Both the position numbers and the translations under genes were made by a program. A model generated the notes under the pieces. That model was not told the origin of the DNA. It did no database searches and saw nothing but the letters and a program-made list of their open reading frames with translations. A stretch of 64,000 nucleotides of DNA, from contig CANGYH010000005.1 in the NCBI GenBank assembly GCA_947458545.1, forward strand, positions 1 through 64,000. Reading direction: 5' to 3'. Numbering within the stretch: position 1 is the first letter of the stretch; each line of letters starts with the position of its first letter. Origin of the DNA: Cytophagaceae bacterium. GTDB taxonomy: Bacteria > Bacteroidota > Bacteroidia > Cytophagales > Flexibacteraceae. Shown piece by piece: positions 32,543-44,662 of the stretch.

Positions 32543-33075
32543 TATTCAACCACCTCCTTTTCGTAAACTTCGGTAGCGCCTTGCTGCCGTAGGGTTTGCA
32601 TGATCTCTTCTGCCGAGAGCTGGGTGTTGGCATCCAGGCTGATGGCCATCACGAACTTGTCGTCTGAGGCACGTGGGTCAAAAATGGTCTTGTTAGAGCC
32701 AGGGCCCAGCTTAGAGGCCAGTAGGAAGGTACCCACCATGCCCAGTGCCGTGAACAGTACCGTACCTTCAAACGACACGGGTACCATCGTTACAGACACG
32801 TGCGGTTTGCCGCCGACGTTCATGGGCCAGTCTGAGCCCATGGTGAGGCTGATCAGGCTCACGGCACACGTCAGGCCCGTTGCCCCGAACATGAAGGCAG
32901 CCATAGGCAGGCGCGAGCGCTTGTAGCCCAAGGCAGGGTCTATGCCGTGGATGGGAAATGGCGAGTAAACCTCGTGGATGCGGATACCCTTGCCCCGTAC
33001 CTGCGGTACGGCGTTCAGGATAACCTCGTCGTCATTGAAGATGCCGACGATGTATTTGTTGGTATCAGCTGCCAT
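32542..33075 (-). CDS. actD: Alternative complex III subunit D (DUF3341)
   Basis: A 177-residue protein of the DUF3341 family, known as ActD in alternative complex III. After a ferredoxin-like cytosolic N-terminus (YIVGIFNDDEVILNAVPQVR, VYSPFPIHGIDPALGYKRSR) come two membrane helices (AAFMFGATGLTCAVSLISLT and VSFEGTVLFTALGMVGTFLL), then a charged C-terminal domain (SAEEIMQTLRQQGATEVYEK). It carries no cofactor and is structural. Gene order between actC and actE is the standard one. Confidence 0.93.
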   Translation of the reverse strand: MAADTNKYIVGIFNDDEVILNAVPQVRGKGIRIHEVYSPFPIHGIDPALGYKRSRLPMAAFMFGATGLTCAVSLISLTMGSDWPMNVGGKPHVSVTMVPVSFEGTVLFTALGMVGTFLLASKLGPGSNKTIFDPRASDDKFVMAISLDANTQLSAEEIMQTLRQQGATEVYEKEVVE

Positions 33076-33155
33076 CAGCGATCAGGTGGGTCTGGAAGAC
33101 TGGCGGCCCGTAGGCGGGCTTTCAGAGAGAAAAGGAGAAGGCGAAAGTGCAGGGT

Positions 33156-34613
33156 TTAGATATTGGGCGACTGCGTTGCGTCTGCAGAGGCCTCGGTGGC
33201 TACGGCACGGCCGGCAGCCTCGCGGTTGCCGAAAGAGGAGCTGTTGTACTCCTCTTTGGGGTCGGCAGAGGAGCCTTTGATGATGGACTTCACCTCGGCC
33301 ATGTTTACCACCGGTAAGAACTTGGCAAAGAGGAAGAACAGCGTGAAGAAGAGACCGAAGCTGAAGATGTAGTCGCCAATGTCATACATCGTGGGCGAGA
33401 ACATGGCCCAGCTACTGGGCAGAAAGTCGCGGTGCAGCGAGCTTACGATGATCACAAAGCGCTCGAACCACATGCCGATGTTCACCACGATGGAGATGAT
33501 GAAGCTGAAGGCAATGCTGCGACGCAGCTTGCGGAACCAGAACATCTGCGGCGAGATCACGTTGCAGCTCATCATGCTCCAGTATGCCCACCAGTAAGGG
33601 CCGAACATCCGGTTGGTGAAGGCGTACTGCTCATACATCACGCCAGAGTACCAGGCGATGAAGAACTCGGTGATGTAGGCAATACCTACCACAGAGCCTG
33701 TTACCATGATAATCTTGTTCATCGAGTCGATGTGCTCGATGGTGATGTAATCTTCTAGTTTGAAGACGGTACGCGTTACCAGCAGCAGGGTCTGCACCAT
33801 GGCAAAGCCCGAGAAGATGGCACCAGCCACAAAGTATGGCGGGAAGATGGTAGTGTGCCAACCAGGTACGAGCGAGGTGGCAAAGTCCATCGATACGATG
33901 GTGTGTACCGACAGTACAAGCGGCGTAGAAAGACCAGCCAGAACAAGCGAAACAGCTTCGTAACGGCTCCAGTCTTTGGCACCACCGTTCCAGCCGAAGG
34001 CCAGAATGCCATACACAAAGCGGCGGATAGGGGTGTTGGCACGGTCGCGGATGGTGGCAAGGTCAGGAATCAGACCGATGTACCAGAAGACCAGCGATAC
34101 GGTGAGGTAGGTCGAGATGGCAAACACGTCCCACACCAGAGGCGAGTTGAAGTTTACCCACAGCGAGCCGTAGGTATTGCCAAGGGGCAGTGCCCAGTGG
34201 GCCAGCCAGGGGCGGCCCATGTGTGCCAGGATGAAGGTTGCCGCGCAGAGTACGGCGAAGATCGTCATAGCCTCGGCAGAGCGGTTGATGGCCATCCGCC
34301 ACTTTTGGCGGAAAAGCAGCAACACCGCCGAGATGAGCGTACCGGCGTGGCCGATACCTACCCACCATACGAAGTTGGTAATGTCCCAGGCCCAGCCTAC
34401 GGTTTTGTTCAGACCCCAGACACCGATACCAACCCACCAAGTGGTGAGCAGGCAGTAGGTGCCCCAGGCAAGCAAGCCCAGCGATACCACGAAGGCCGCC
34501 CACCAGAGCTTGGTTGGGCCGGCTTCTACCTGGCGGCTGATGTCGTGGGTGACATCGGCCACCGTTTTGCCACCGTTCACCAACGGGGGCCTTACGGATG
34601 CGGTAACGTTCAT
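33156..34613 (-). CDS. actC: Alternative complex III subunit C (NrfD-like quinol-binding subunit)
   Basis: A 485-residue membrane subunit of the NrfD/PsrC family, about ten helices. Family features are [93 protein letters not shown] and [20 protein letters not shown]. These include the conserved His and Asp around the quinol site. It oxidises menaquinol in the membrane and passes electrons to the iron-sulfur subunit ActB. Confidence 0.96.
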   Translation of the reverse strand: MNVTASVRPPLVNGGKTVADVTHDISRQVEAGPTKLWWAAFVVSLGLLAWGTYCLLTTWWVGIGVWGLNKTVGWAWDITNFVWWVGIGHAGTLISAVLLLFRQKWRMAINRSAEAMTIFAVLCAATFILAHMGRPWLAHWALPLGNTYGSLWVNFNSPLVWDVFAISTYLTVSLVFWYIGLIPDLATIRDRANTPIRRFVYGILAFGWNGGAKDWSRYEAVSLVLAGLSTPLVLSVHTIVSMDFATSLVPGWHTTIFPPYFVAGAIFSGFAMVQTLLLVTRTVFKLEDYITIEHIDSMNKIIMVTGSVVGIAYITEFFIAWYSGVMYEQYAFTNRMFGPYWWAYWSMMSCNVISPQMFWFRKLRRSIAFSFIISIVVNIGMWFERFVIIVSSLHRDFLPSSWAMFSPTMYDIGDYIFSFGLFFTLFFLFAKFLPVVNMAEVKSIIKGSSADPKEEYNSSSFGNREAAGRAVATEASADATQSPNI

Positions 34614-34645
34614 AAGATTTAGACGGTGAAAATGGGGTTGACGAA

Positions 34646-37762
<3,117 letters not shown>

Positions 37763-37908
37763 TGTAACCGGGGTGGTAACGCTTAGGGCAGTGGCGCGGC
37801 TGCTGGGCTGCAGGGTGCCGGTGTTAGTTGCCTTGGCGGAGGGTATGGTTGGGGGAGGGAAAGATCAGAAATCCGGGGGATGTTAGCGGCTATGCCAAGC
37901 GGTGCACA

Positions 37909-39201
37909 CTAGTAGTGGCACTTAGAGCACTCTAGGCCGCCGATGTCGGCCACCTTCATCTCGCGCTTGGTTTGTTGCTTGTGCAGGTAGAGGAGCTTGT
38001 CGTAGTAAGCGTTGCCTTCTGCCTTCACAGACGTTTGGCGGTGGCAGTTGATACACCAACCCATGGTGAGGGTGCTGTGCTGCTTGATTACCTCCATGTT
38101 CTGTACGTCGCCGTGGCAAGCCTGGCACTCTACGCCGCCGACTTTGACGTGCTGCGCGTGGTTGAAGTAGGCCAGGTCTGGCAGGTTGTGAACCCGTACC
38201 CACTCGATGGGCTGGTTGGTACGAACGGCACGCCAGATCTTCTGGATTTCAGGAGACTTCGTCTTGATGGCGTTGTGGCAGTTCATGCAGATGTTGACGG
38301 AAGGGATTGTAGCACGCTTGCCCTTGTTAACACCGATGTGGCAATAGTTGCAGTCTATCTCGTACATGCCGGCGTGCAGCTTGTGGCTGAAGGCAATCGG
38401 CTGCTTGGGCGCATATCCCTGCTGAATGCCCACGGCATATACACGGTCGTAACCGGCTTTGGCCAGGAAGAAGACACCGACCACGATAACGAATGTCTTG
38501 AAGGCAGGCGAAAGGAAGAAGGCCCCGAAGTTGGTCTTTTGCTGAATGAAGGCTTTGTCTTCAGCGGGGATGCTGTCGTTGTTGTTAACGGCGCGCGTGA
38601 GGATGTTGACCATCAAGATCAACACGATAAGAACGATGACGAGCACCAGCAAGAGAATGCCCAAGACAATGTTGAAAGCACCGCCATCTACACCGCCACC
38701 TGCCGTTGCAGCAGCCTCGGCACCAGGTGCACCGGCAGTAGCTGCGGTAGCTGCAGGCTCGGTAGGGCCCTTCTTGATATAGGCAATGACGTTGCTTATG
38801 TCGGCATCCGACAAAAAGTCGTGGTTGGGCATGTACTGCTTGTACTTCTCGTACAGGCCTTTGGCGTAAGGGTCGCCACCATCAATCACCTTCTGCGGGT
38901 ATTTGATGAATTTAGCCAAGGCAGCCTCGCTAGGCCACCTGCCCACAGCACCGGCAAGCGCAGGCCCGACAACGACCTCGTTGAAAGCGTGACACTGTTT
39001 ACAGTTGGCATTAAAAACTGCCTCGCCCGCGGCGATGTCGCCTCCTGCCCCACCCGCGGCGGGAGCAGCAGCGGCAGCGGCAGGCTGAGCGCCCGCAGCA
39101 GAATCAGCGCCTGCCTGGGCAAAAGAGGTAGCAACGATGCTTACTGAAAATAGCAGCGATAAAATGCCGATACCGAAGCGCGAGCCAAGAGTAACCTTCA
39201 T
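37909..39201 (-). CDS. actA: Alternative complex III subunit A, multiheme cytochrome c
   Basis: A 430-residue multiheme cytochrome. Order: signal peptide (MKVTLGSRFGIGILSLLFSV, cut after SFA), an Ala/Pro-rich linker, a mono-heme cytochrome c domain (CKQCH, with a Met ligand candidate in YMPNHDF), one membrane helix (VLGILLLVLVIVLIVLILMV), then a C-terminal five-heme region with CNYCH, CMNCH, CQACH, CINCH and CSKCH. That gives six C-x-x-C-H motifs in all. The ATG at 39199-39201 begins the signal peptide. It is the first gene of the act/cta operon and has its own promoter at 39241-39272. Confidence 0.95.
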   Translation of the reverse strand: MKVTLGSRFGIGILSLLFSVSIVATSFAQAGADSAAGAQPAAAAAAPAAGGAGGDIAAGEAVFNANCKQCHAFNEVVVGPALAGAVGRWPSEAALAKFIKYPQKVIDGGDPYAKGLYEKYKQYMPNHDFLSDADISNVIAYIKKGPTEPAATAATAGAPGAEAAATAGGGVDGGAFNIVLGILLLVLVIVLIVLILMVNILTRAVNNNDSIPAEDKAFIQQKTNFGAFFLSPAFKTFVIVVGVFFLAKAGYDRVYAVGIQQGYAPKQPIAFSHKLHAGMYEIDCNYCHIGVNKGKRATIPSVNICMNCHNAIKTKSPEIQKIWRAVRTNQPIEWVRVHNLPDLAYFNHAQHVKVGGVECQACHGDVQNMEVIKQHSTLTMGWCINCHRQTSVKAEGNAYYDKLLYLHKQQTKREMKVADIGGLECSKCHY

Positions 39202-39240
39202 AGAACGAACGACAGGAACACACCTGTTCATTTGTGGGTG

Positions 39241-39272
39241 CAAAACTAGGTATTTCGGCGCATCTACAGCAA
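39241..39272 (-). promoter_or_regulatory. Promoter of the act/cta respiratory operon
   Basis: On the minus strand TTG (39272-39270), 21 bases, then TAGTTTTG (39248-39241), a perfect TAnnTTTG -7 element. This fits the Bacteroidota sigma factor consensus. Transcription would start about 33 bases before the actA ATG. Confidence 0.72.
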
Positions 39273-39371
39273 TTCAAATGCCACCAACGAAGCGGTAAAA
39301 TTAAGTTTAGAACCTTTCTAAATAACAGTTGGGGGCTGGTACCAGTGCCCGATGCTTACTGCTTAAACAAA

Positions 39372-39398
39372 ACAAGCCCGGCTTGCGGCCGGGCTTGT
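39372..39398 (-). terminator. Terminator at the end of the gld operon
   Basis: Perfect 11-bp stem ACAAGCCCGGC / GCCGGGCTTGT with a 5-base loop, followed on the minus strand by TTTGTTTAAGC. It lies 20 bases after the gldN stop and insulates the T9SS genes from the respiratory operon. Confidence 0.88.
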
Positions 39399-39417
39399 AG
39401 TTTGCTCATAATCAGGA

Positions 39418-40365
39418 CTAAAAGTCCCACAACTCGTTTTCTTTCTCTACAATATCCAGCTCTGCTTGCTGGCTTGCAATGAGGCTGGCTTTGATGTTGC
39501 CACCATACTCGGCCATACCTTCGATGGGCTCGTCTTTGGGGTTGCTCATCTTGACGATGCGCGAGCAGAACAAACGCAGATCAAATGCGTCTGATAGCTT
39601 TTTGTCCTCGGCGCGGTTGGCAAAGTTGTACCACTTGGCGTTGGGCATATCTTTAAAGAGCTTGTCCAAATCTTTATAGCGGAAGCTGGCCAGCGGCTGC
39701 TCGATACCCTTCAAAGACTTCTCTGATGGAATGATGAGAGATACTACCTGGATATCGTAAAACTGGCGGCTGCGTTGCTTATCGAAGATGAGGTCTTCTT
39801 TCAGCTCCACCAGGTAAAGCTCGCGGGGTGTCATCTCCGTGCCTTGGATGGGGCCTGTCTCTACGGGCTTGCCAGTAAAGGCGTCAATCACGGGCTCTCC
39901 GCCAGACTCGGGCTTCTCTGTAATGATATCGAAGAAGGCCTGGGCGGTCATCGGACGGTTTACAGAGTCTCCGTTAGACTGGTATGCCTGCAACTGCCCA
40001 CGGCGCACAGACTCCATGATAATACGGGTGAACTCGTTGTTCTGGGCAAAGAAGGGCTCGTTGCACTTCTCTTTGAAGTTTATCCGGCGCCATACAGACA
40101 TCTTGTACATGATGTCTGACACGTGGATGGGCCTGACCGACATGGTGTTGTAACCTGCCGAATCGTACTTTACCTCCAGGCGTGTAGGCAAAGCAGGAGC
40201 TGCCGGAGCTGCCACCGTAGCATCAACGGGCGCAGACTCCACTTCTGTGGTGGCTGCAGCGGCTTTTTTCTTTCCTTTGCGTTTTTGCGCAAAGGCATCG
40301 TCTGCTGAGCCTACCAGGCCCGCGAAAGCCAGAGCAAAAGCGAGAAGTGAGAAACGGATTTTCAT
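39418..40365 (-). CDS. gldN: Gliding motility/type IX secretion protein GldN
   Basis: A 315-residue periplasmic/outer-membrane-associated protein of the T9SS. Signal peptide MKIRFSLLAFALAFAGLVGS followed by a basic KRKGKKK stretch. Typical GldN/PorN segments: SDIMYKMSVWRRINFKEKCN-EPFFAQNNEF, FDIITEKP, YLVELKEDLIFDKQRSRQFY and KWYNFANRAEDKKLSDAFDL. In the known system GldN binds the lipoprotein GldK to form a large ring under the outer membrane. The ATG at 40363-40365 begins the signal peptide; 24 upstream codons in frame are rejected. Last gene of the porP-gldKLMN run. Confidence 0.95.
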   Translation of the reverse strand: MKIRFSLLAFALAFAGLVGSADDAFAQKRKGKKKAAAATTEVESAPVDATVAAPAAPALPTRLEVKYDSAGYNTMSVRPIHVSDIMYKMSVWRRINFKEKCNEPFFAQNNEFTRIIMESVRRGQLQAYQSNGDSVNRPMTAQAFFDIITEKPESGGEPVIDAFTGKPVETGPIQGTEMTPRELYLVELKEDLIFDKQRSRQFYDIQVVSLIIPSEKSLKGIEQPLASFRYKDLDKLFKDMPNAKWYNFANRAEDKKLSDAFDLRLFCSRIVKMSNPKDEPIEGMAEYGGNIKASLIASQQAELDIVEKENELWDF

Positions 40366-40457
40366 AAACCTGTAGAGCGGGGGATTGTCTTTATGGGCTT
40401 TGTGGCCATTTGCGGCAGAGGTGCGGTGGGCACCCATTGCTGCTGCTAGTTACCAAA

Positions 40458-40493
40458 ACGGGCGGGCACCTTTGTTTGGTATAACCCGCCCGT
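40458..40493 (-). terminator. Hairpin between gldM and gldN
   Basis: ACGGGCGGG (40458-40466) pairs with CCCGCCCGT (40485-40493), loop 18 bases; read on the minus strand TTTTGG follows. It looks like a weak or partial terminator inside the operon that could lower gldN relative to gldM. A direct effect is inference. Confidence 0.55.
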
Positions 40494-40526
40494 CTGGCGT
40501 ATGTAAGTTTTAAGGCTTACGTGGTG

Positions 40527-42128
40527 CTAGTTGATCGGCACTACGACGATCGAAGCGCTGGTCGGGATGGGAACATCCTCGATCTGGTCGCGGAAGTTCA
40601 TCCTTTTCACGCCTTTGATTTCAACGACGTAACGGTCGCCAGCCTGGGCTTGGCTACGGAGGTTACCAAGGCCTACCATGCTGCCAGAAATCTGCACTTG
40701 GCCAACAGGGCGTTTGCCACGGGCAAGGAGAATCTCGCCGGCAGATACTTTGTAACGAGCTTCTTTAGGCAGAGCCGCAGCAAAGTTGGGCTCAGGCTCG
40801 GCATCCACCTGCATAGAGGCTGGGCCAGGCGCCGTGAGGCCACGCTTCAAGTCCACGGGAGCACCGTTCACCTTGATGACGATGTTCGGACGAGGAATTT
40901 TCCGAACCGGGAACTCCACTTTGCCGATAGCAGAACCTTCTGAGGCTACGTTGATGGACACCTTCTCGGTAGAGCTAGGCACTACGATGATCTGCCCTTT
41001 TTCTGCACCGTTGATGACAGACGCACCGGCTGCAGAGAAGCTAGGCTTATAGTTGGCACCCAAGGCAGGCACCTGAATGTTGAGCGGGTTGCCGCAGTTC
41101 AGGTACAGGGCCGATACGGCAGCAGATTTTACGTCGATAACCGGCTTGGCTACCACGTACTCCACTTTCACGTTGAAGGTCGTGTCGCCGTCGCCCGTAG
41201 GCTTGGGGATGGTGATAGAAGCAGGGGCTTCCATCTTGGCATTGCCTTCTTTGTCGTAGTTGGTGGCAGAGGCTTTGAATTTGATCTTGCCTTTGCCGTT
41301 CTCGATCTTGAGGGCAGTGCCACGGAACTTCATCGTCGGCACGAGGGCAGACGACGTAGCCGTGATGAACAAGTCGGCCTCATACTCGGTGCCGGCAGCT
41401 ACTACGCTAGACTTGGCCGAGTAAGCAGCCTGAATCTGGTCGAACTTGATGTCCTTGGCACCTACCTGGCTGGCCAGGTGGTTCAGGATTTCAGCCTCCA
41501 TGTTGGCGATGCGGGTCTGCTTGTCTGACATTACGGCCAGGCCGGCAATCATCGGCGTATGGGCAAAGTTGAGCTCGGCAAAATCTTTGTTTTTCTGCTC
41601 GGCGTCGCCTTTGGTCAGCGGATCTTCTTTACCATCCATGGCAAGCATGGGGAACGACTTGTTGTGCTCCTTGTTCATGCGGGTGGTAAAGTCGTTCAGC
41701 TTTTGCTTCATCTCGTAAGCCTTGCCTTTTTTGCCGGTAGAAGGATCGCCCACCATGAAGTTGGCAATCTTGTCCTCGTCCTTCAGGCCTACGTAGCTGC
41801 CTTTTTCGTCGACACCGCCGGTGGCTTTAATCACCTCCTGCTTCATGTCTTCGATGTACTTGATCATAGCCTGGCACTCTGCCTTAACGGCTTTGGCCTG
41901 GTCTAGGATGTTAGAGTACTTTTTGTCTTTCTCAACGGCCTTCTCGATGGCACCGAGCTTGGTTTCGTTGAGAGACTCTGCGTTTTTAACGGCCTGCTCG
42001 AGCGAGCCGTTCAGGAACTGGAATTTCTGTAGAATTGCCGAGCTCACCTGGAGGGCAAGCAGGGCCAGAAGCACCAGGTACATAAGACCTATGAGCTTCT
42101 GCCTTGGGGTTTCTTTACCGCCAGCCAT
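40527..42128 (-). CDS. gldM: Gliding motility/type IX secretion motor protein GldM
   Basis: A 533-residue protein with one N-terminal membrane helix (RQKLIGLMYLVLLALLALQV) preceded by the family start MAGGKETPRQK, then a long periplasmic part of helical bundle and beta domains (SSTEKVSINVASEGSAIGKV, FPVRKIPRPNIVI). With GldL it forms the proton-powered inner-membrane motor, its helices reaching through the periplasm to the GldK/N ring. The membrane helix contains Met/Leu/Ala-rich residues typical of the family. It lies 143 bases after gldL. Confidence 0.97.
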   Translation of the reverse strand: MAGGKETPRQKLIGLMYLVLLALLALQVSSAILQKFQFLNGSLEQAVKNAESLNETKLGAIEKAVEKDKKYSNILDQAKAVKAECQAMIKYIEDMKQEVIKATGGVDEKGSYVGLKDEDKIANFMVGDPSTGKKGKAYEMKQKLNDFTTRMNKEHNKSFPMLAMDGKEDPLTKGDAEQKNKDFAELNFAHTPMIAGLAVMSDKQTRIANMEAEILNHLASQVGAKDIKFDQIQAAYSAKSSVVAAGTEYEADLFITATSSALVPTMKFRGTALKIENGKGKIKFKASATNYDKEGNAKMEAPASITIPKPTGDGDTTFNVKVEYVVAKPVIDVKSAAVSALYLNCGNPLNIQVPALGANYKPSFSAAGASVINGAEKGQIIVVPSSTEKVSINVASEGSAIGKVEFPVRKIPRPNIVIKVNGAPVDLKRGLTAPGPASMQVDAEPEPNFAAALPKEARYKVSAGEILLARGKRPVGQVQISGSMVGLGNLRSQAQAGDRYVVEIKGVKRMNFRDQIEDVPIPTSASIVVVPIN

Positions 42129-42211
42129 GGTTTATGGATGCGTAGATTGGGTAAGCGTGATGTCTTTGAGAAATTGAAAGAGGGTGCGGGTGGCGATTTG
42201 CTTTTGTAGGT

Positions 42212-42238
42212 CTGGCCATCGTTTGGGGCGATGGCCAG
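42212..42238 (-). other. RNA hairpin between gldL and gldM
   Basis: Perfect 10-bp stem CTGGCCATCG / CGATGGCCAG with loop of 7. On the minus strand no T run follows (ACCTACAAAAGC), so it is more likely an mRNA stabilising or processing structure than a terminator. Confidence 0.55.
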
Positions 42239-42271
42239 GTTCTACAGAGCAGATTCGATACCCTGGGCGGC

Positions 42272-43123
42272 TTACTTGCCAGCAGGTGCAGCAGCGGCGG
42301 CAGGCGTACCACGCATGGCGGCCAGCATGTTGCCGTAAACGTTGTTGAGGCTAGACAGATTGCCCGTCAGTTTGCCCATCTCGCCTTTGAACTGGTCGGT
42401 AGATTTGGCGGCCTCGTTCATGTTGGCAAGCGCCTGGGTCAGGCCAGCGTTAAACTGGTTCATGGCCTTCAGGTGGTTGTTGACATCTTTCAGCTCCATC
42501 TCATACACAGCGTTCAGGGCACCGAGGTTTTTGGTCATGTTCTGAACTTGTACGTGGAAGGCTTTAGCATCTGAGGTAGCAGCGCTCATCTCAGACATAG
42601 ACTTCACCGTCTCAGCGTAGCTCTTGTTCATGTCTTGGAGAGCAGTAGCAGCTTTGCTAACGTTCTCGGCGTAAGACTTGGTAGCTACGGAGGCGTTGGC
42701 GATTTCGCCCATTTTGCCAACAGAGTCTGACAGAGACTTGAAGCCCTGGCCGAGGCGATCTACCATTGTCTGGTCGATCTTGGCCTGGTTCATCATTTCG
42801 TCGATAGACTTAACTACGGATTTACCCTCGCCTGCGGGGGTAGCGGCAGGCAGAGCGGTTTTGCCGTTTTTGGCCCACCACTCATCGTCCAACTGGGGGT
42901 ACACGCGCTCCCAGGCGGGGTCGTGTGCTTGGGGCGCGAAGGCAAACATGGCAAATAGAATTGCCTCTGTACCCAGGCCGATGATCAGCATGGGGCCTGC
43001 ACCGTCCCAGTGCATGATTTTAAAAAGAGCTCCTAGGATTACCACCGATGCACCGAGGCCGGTGATGATGGGAGCAATTTTACCGTAGAACCAAGCCTGG
43101 AAACCACCTTTATTCTGTGCCAT
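42272..43123 (-). CDS. gldL: Gliding motility/type IX secretion motor protein GldL
   Basis: A 283-residue inner-membrane protein. Two helices: FYGKIAPIITGLGASVVILG-ALFKIMHWDGAG and MLIIGLGTEAILFAMFAFAP. The conserved Glu in the second helix (GTEAILF) is the proton-path residue known in GldL motors. The cytoplasmic C-terminal part is a long coiled coil (about residues 105-270) rich in Lys, Ala and Met. It starts behind a polypyrimidine mRNA leader (43139-43192) and is separated from gldK by 255 bases, so it may have a promoter of its own. Confidence 0.97.
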   Translation of the reverse strand: MAQNKGGFQAWFYGKIAPIITGLGASVVILGALFKIMHWDGAGPMLIIGLGTEAILFAMFAFAPQAHDPAWERVYPQLDDEWWAKNGKTALPAATPAGEGKSVVKSIDEMMNQAKIDQTMVDRLGQGFKSLSDSVGKMGEIANASVATKSYAENVSKAATALQDMNKSYAETVKSMSEMSAATSDAKAFHVQVQNMTKNLGALNAVYEMELKDVNNHLKAMNQFNAGLTQALANMNEAAKSTDQFKGEMGKLTGNLSSLNNVYGNMLAAMRGTPAAAAAPAGK

Positions 43124-43138
43124 GGGTCAGGTTTACTT

Positions 43139-43192
43139 GAGAAAGAGAGAGGTAGGGTGAGAAAGAGAAAAGAAAGAGAGAAAATAGAAGAG
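43139..43192 (-). promoter_or_regulatory. Polypyrimidine leader tract of gldL
   Basis: The plus strand is 54 bases with only three pyrimidines, so the mRNA leader is almost pure C/U and ends 15 bases before the gldL ATG. No other gene in the window has such a tract. It could be a single-stranded ribosomal-protein-S1 landing site or form a triplex-prone DNA segment; both are inference. Confidence 0.6.
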
Positions 43193-43354
43193 CGCTTTTT
43201 TGGCCTAGGCCAGAGGCGGCTGTCTTGTGCTGCAAAAATGCGCTGTTGCCGACAAAAATTCGGTCTCAGGCGCAGAAAAGCAGCAGAATCGCTAACCGTG
43301 GTGCGATGTTACGCCTTTTTTTGCAGTTATGAAAATGAAAATCCAGAAAGCGGA

Positions 43355-43372
43355 GCCCCGGATGGCCGGGGC
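43355..43372 (-). terminator. Hairpin after gldK
   Basis: GCCCCGG / CCGGGGC, 7-bp stem with 4-base loop, 6 bases downstream of the gldK stop. On the minus strand TCCGCTTTCTGG then ATTTTCATTTTC follows; a weak terminator or 3' stabiliser splitting gldK from gldLMN. Confidence 0.5.
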
Positions 43373-43378
43373 ATGCCC

Positions 43379-44434
43379 TTAAAACTCCGTACCAGCCGAG
43401 CGGCCCAGGTAGGTTACTACGCAACGGAAGCCTACAAAAGACTTGGCCGTATCCTGATACTCGTAGTTGCGGGTGCCGTTCTGCAAGAAGTAGCCAATGT
43501 CTTTCCAGCTACCGCCACGCACTACTTTGCGCGTCTCTGCATCGTTGATGTAGGTGGGGTTCAGGTCCCATACGACGGGTACCGAGGCCTCATAGAAGGC
43601 GTCGTTGCACCATTCTGCTACGTTGCCGCTCATGTCGTAGAGGCCGTAGTCGTTGGCAAAGTAGCTGCCTACGGGCGAGGTGTAGCTGAAGCCGTCGTCA
43701 TAGTAGTTGCCGCGGCCGGGCTTGAAGTTGGCCAGCATACAGCCTTTCATGTTGCGGATGTAGGGGCCTCCCCAGGGGAAGGGGGCCAGGTCGCGCCCGC
43801 CACGGGCAGCGTACTCCCACTCAGCCTCTGAGGGCAGGCGGAAGCTGGGCAGGCCAAACAGGCCTGCATCTGAGCGGGCTTTGTTCAGGAAGCCCGTACG
43901 CCATTTGCAAAACAGCTTGGCTGCCTTGTAGCTGACACCTACGACGGGGTACTGGTCGAAGGCAGGGTGCATGTAGTAGTACTCCATCATGGGGTCTCCC
44001 ATGTGGTGCGAGAAGTCGCGCATCCAGACGGTCGTGTCCGGAAAGTACTTCTTGGCCGTTACCATGGCGGTCTGCTCTGCATTCAGATAGCCGATGCCGG
44101 CAGTATCGTCTGTAGAGAGGGCCACCACAAACTGGCGGTACTCGTTGTTGGTAATTTCGGTGTCGTCCATGTAGAAGCCACCGATGGTTACCTGTTTGTT
44201 GTAGTTGATGTGGGAGGCGGCCACGTCTTCGTCGGACTGCCCCATGTGGAAGGTGCCGGAGGGCACGGTGGTCATACCATAAGGCACTTGCTGGGTCCAG
44301 CCTTCACGGCCTTGTACCCCAATCAATTCCCCCTGGATTTCCTGCTTGCCGAGCCCGCATCCCTGTAGTGCTGCTGCGGCCACCATGAAGCCTGCCAGCC
44401 CCAAGGTGCGGAAGTTCCTAAAGCTTTGTTTCAT
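43379..44434 (-). CDS. gldK: Gliding motility/type IX secretion lipoprotein GldK
   Basis: A 351-residue lipoprotein (signal with FMVAAAALQGC-G lipobox). The rest is a formylglycine-generating-enzyme-like (SUMF1) fold: VPSGTFHMGQSDEDVAA, GGFYMDDTEITNNEYRQFV, PVVGVSYKAAKLFCKWR, LPSEAEWEYAARGG, YDMSGNVAEWCNDAFYE, and KVVRGGSWKDIGY-F, ending RCV. It is GldK because of its place in the gld operon and the lipoprotein signal; the enzyme's active cysteines are not clearly conserved. With GldN it forms the ring of the T9SS. A perfect -7 element lies upstream. Confidence 0.96.
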   Translation of the reverse strand: MKQSFRNFRTLGLAGFMVAAAALQGCGLGKQEIQGELIGVQGREGWTQQVPYGMTTVPSGTFHMGQSDEDVAASHINYNKQVTIGGFYMDDTEITNNEYRQFVVALSTDDTAGIGYLNAEQTAMVTAKKYFPDTTVWMRDFSHHMGDPMMEYYYMHPAFDQYPVVGVSYKAAKLFCKWRTGFLNKARSDAGLFGLPSFRLPSEAEWEYAARGGRDLAPFPWGGPYIRNMKGCMLANFKPGRGNYYDDGFSYTSPVGSYFANDYGLYDMSGNVAEWCNDAFYEASVPVVWDLNPTYINDAETRKVVRGGSWKDIGYFLQNGTRNYEYQDTAKSFVGFRCVVTYLGRSAGTEF

Positions 44435-44477
44435 ACTGCCTGTGGTAGAGGGTCGATCCTGCGCCCCTCTTGATACA

Positions 44478-44485
44478 CAAAATTA
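44478..44485 (-). promoter_or_regulatory. gldK promoter -7 element
   Basis: TAATTTTG on the minus strand, a perfect TAnnTTTG, 43 bases before the gldK ATG. No good -33 TTG at the expected spacing, so only half the promoter is supported. Confidence 0.5.
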
Positions 44486-44597
44486 ACGTGGTAACTCTCT
44501 GGAAATTACGAATTTGAACCTGTTTTCGCCGCTGTAAGGTTTAGGGCACTTTCAGCAGTGTTATCTTGAGCGGTGGCTTTGCCGGCCGGGCATAGCA

Positions 44598-44623
44598 AAG
44601 GGCTGTCGGTAGCGGCAGCCCTT
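44598..44623 (-). terminator. Hairpin between porP and gldK
   Basis: AAGGGCTG (44598-44605) pairs with CAGCCCTT (44616-44623), loop of 10. Read on the minus strand there is no long T run. It lies 39 bases past the porP stop and may mark the end of a porP transcript. Confidence 0.45.
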
Positions 44624-44662
44624 CGGCATGGCGTTAAGTGATTAACGTACGTTTGGGTCGGT

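Noticed and set aside
43379-44434. Formylglycine-generating enzyme (sulfatase maturase)
   Set aside because: The lipoprotein signal and position between porP and gldL mark it as GldK, which uses the same fold structurally.
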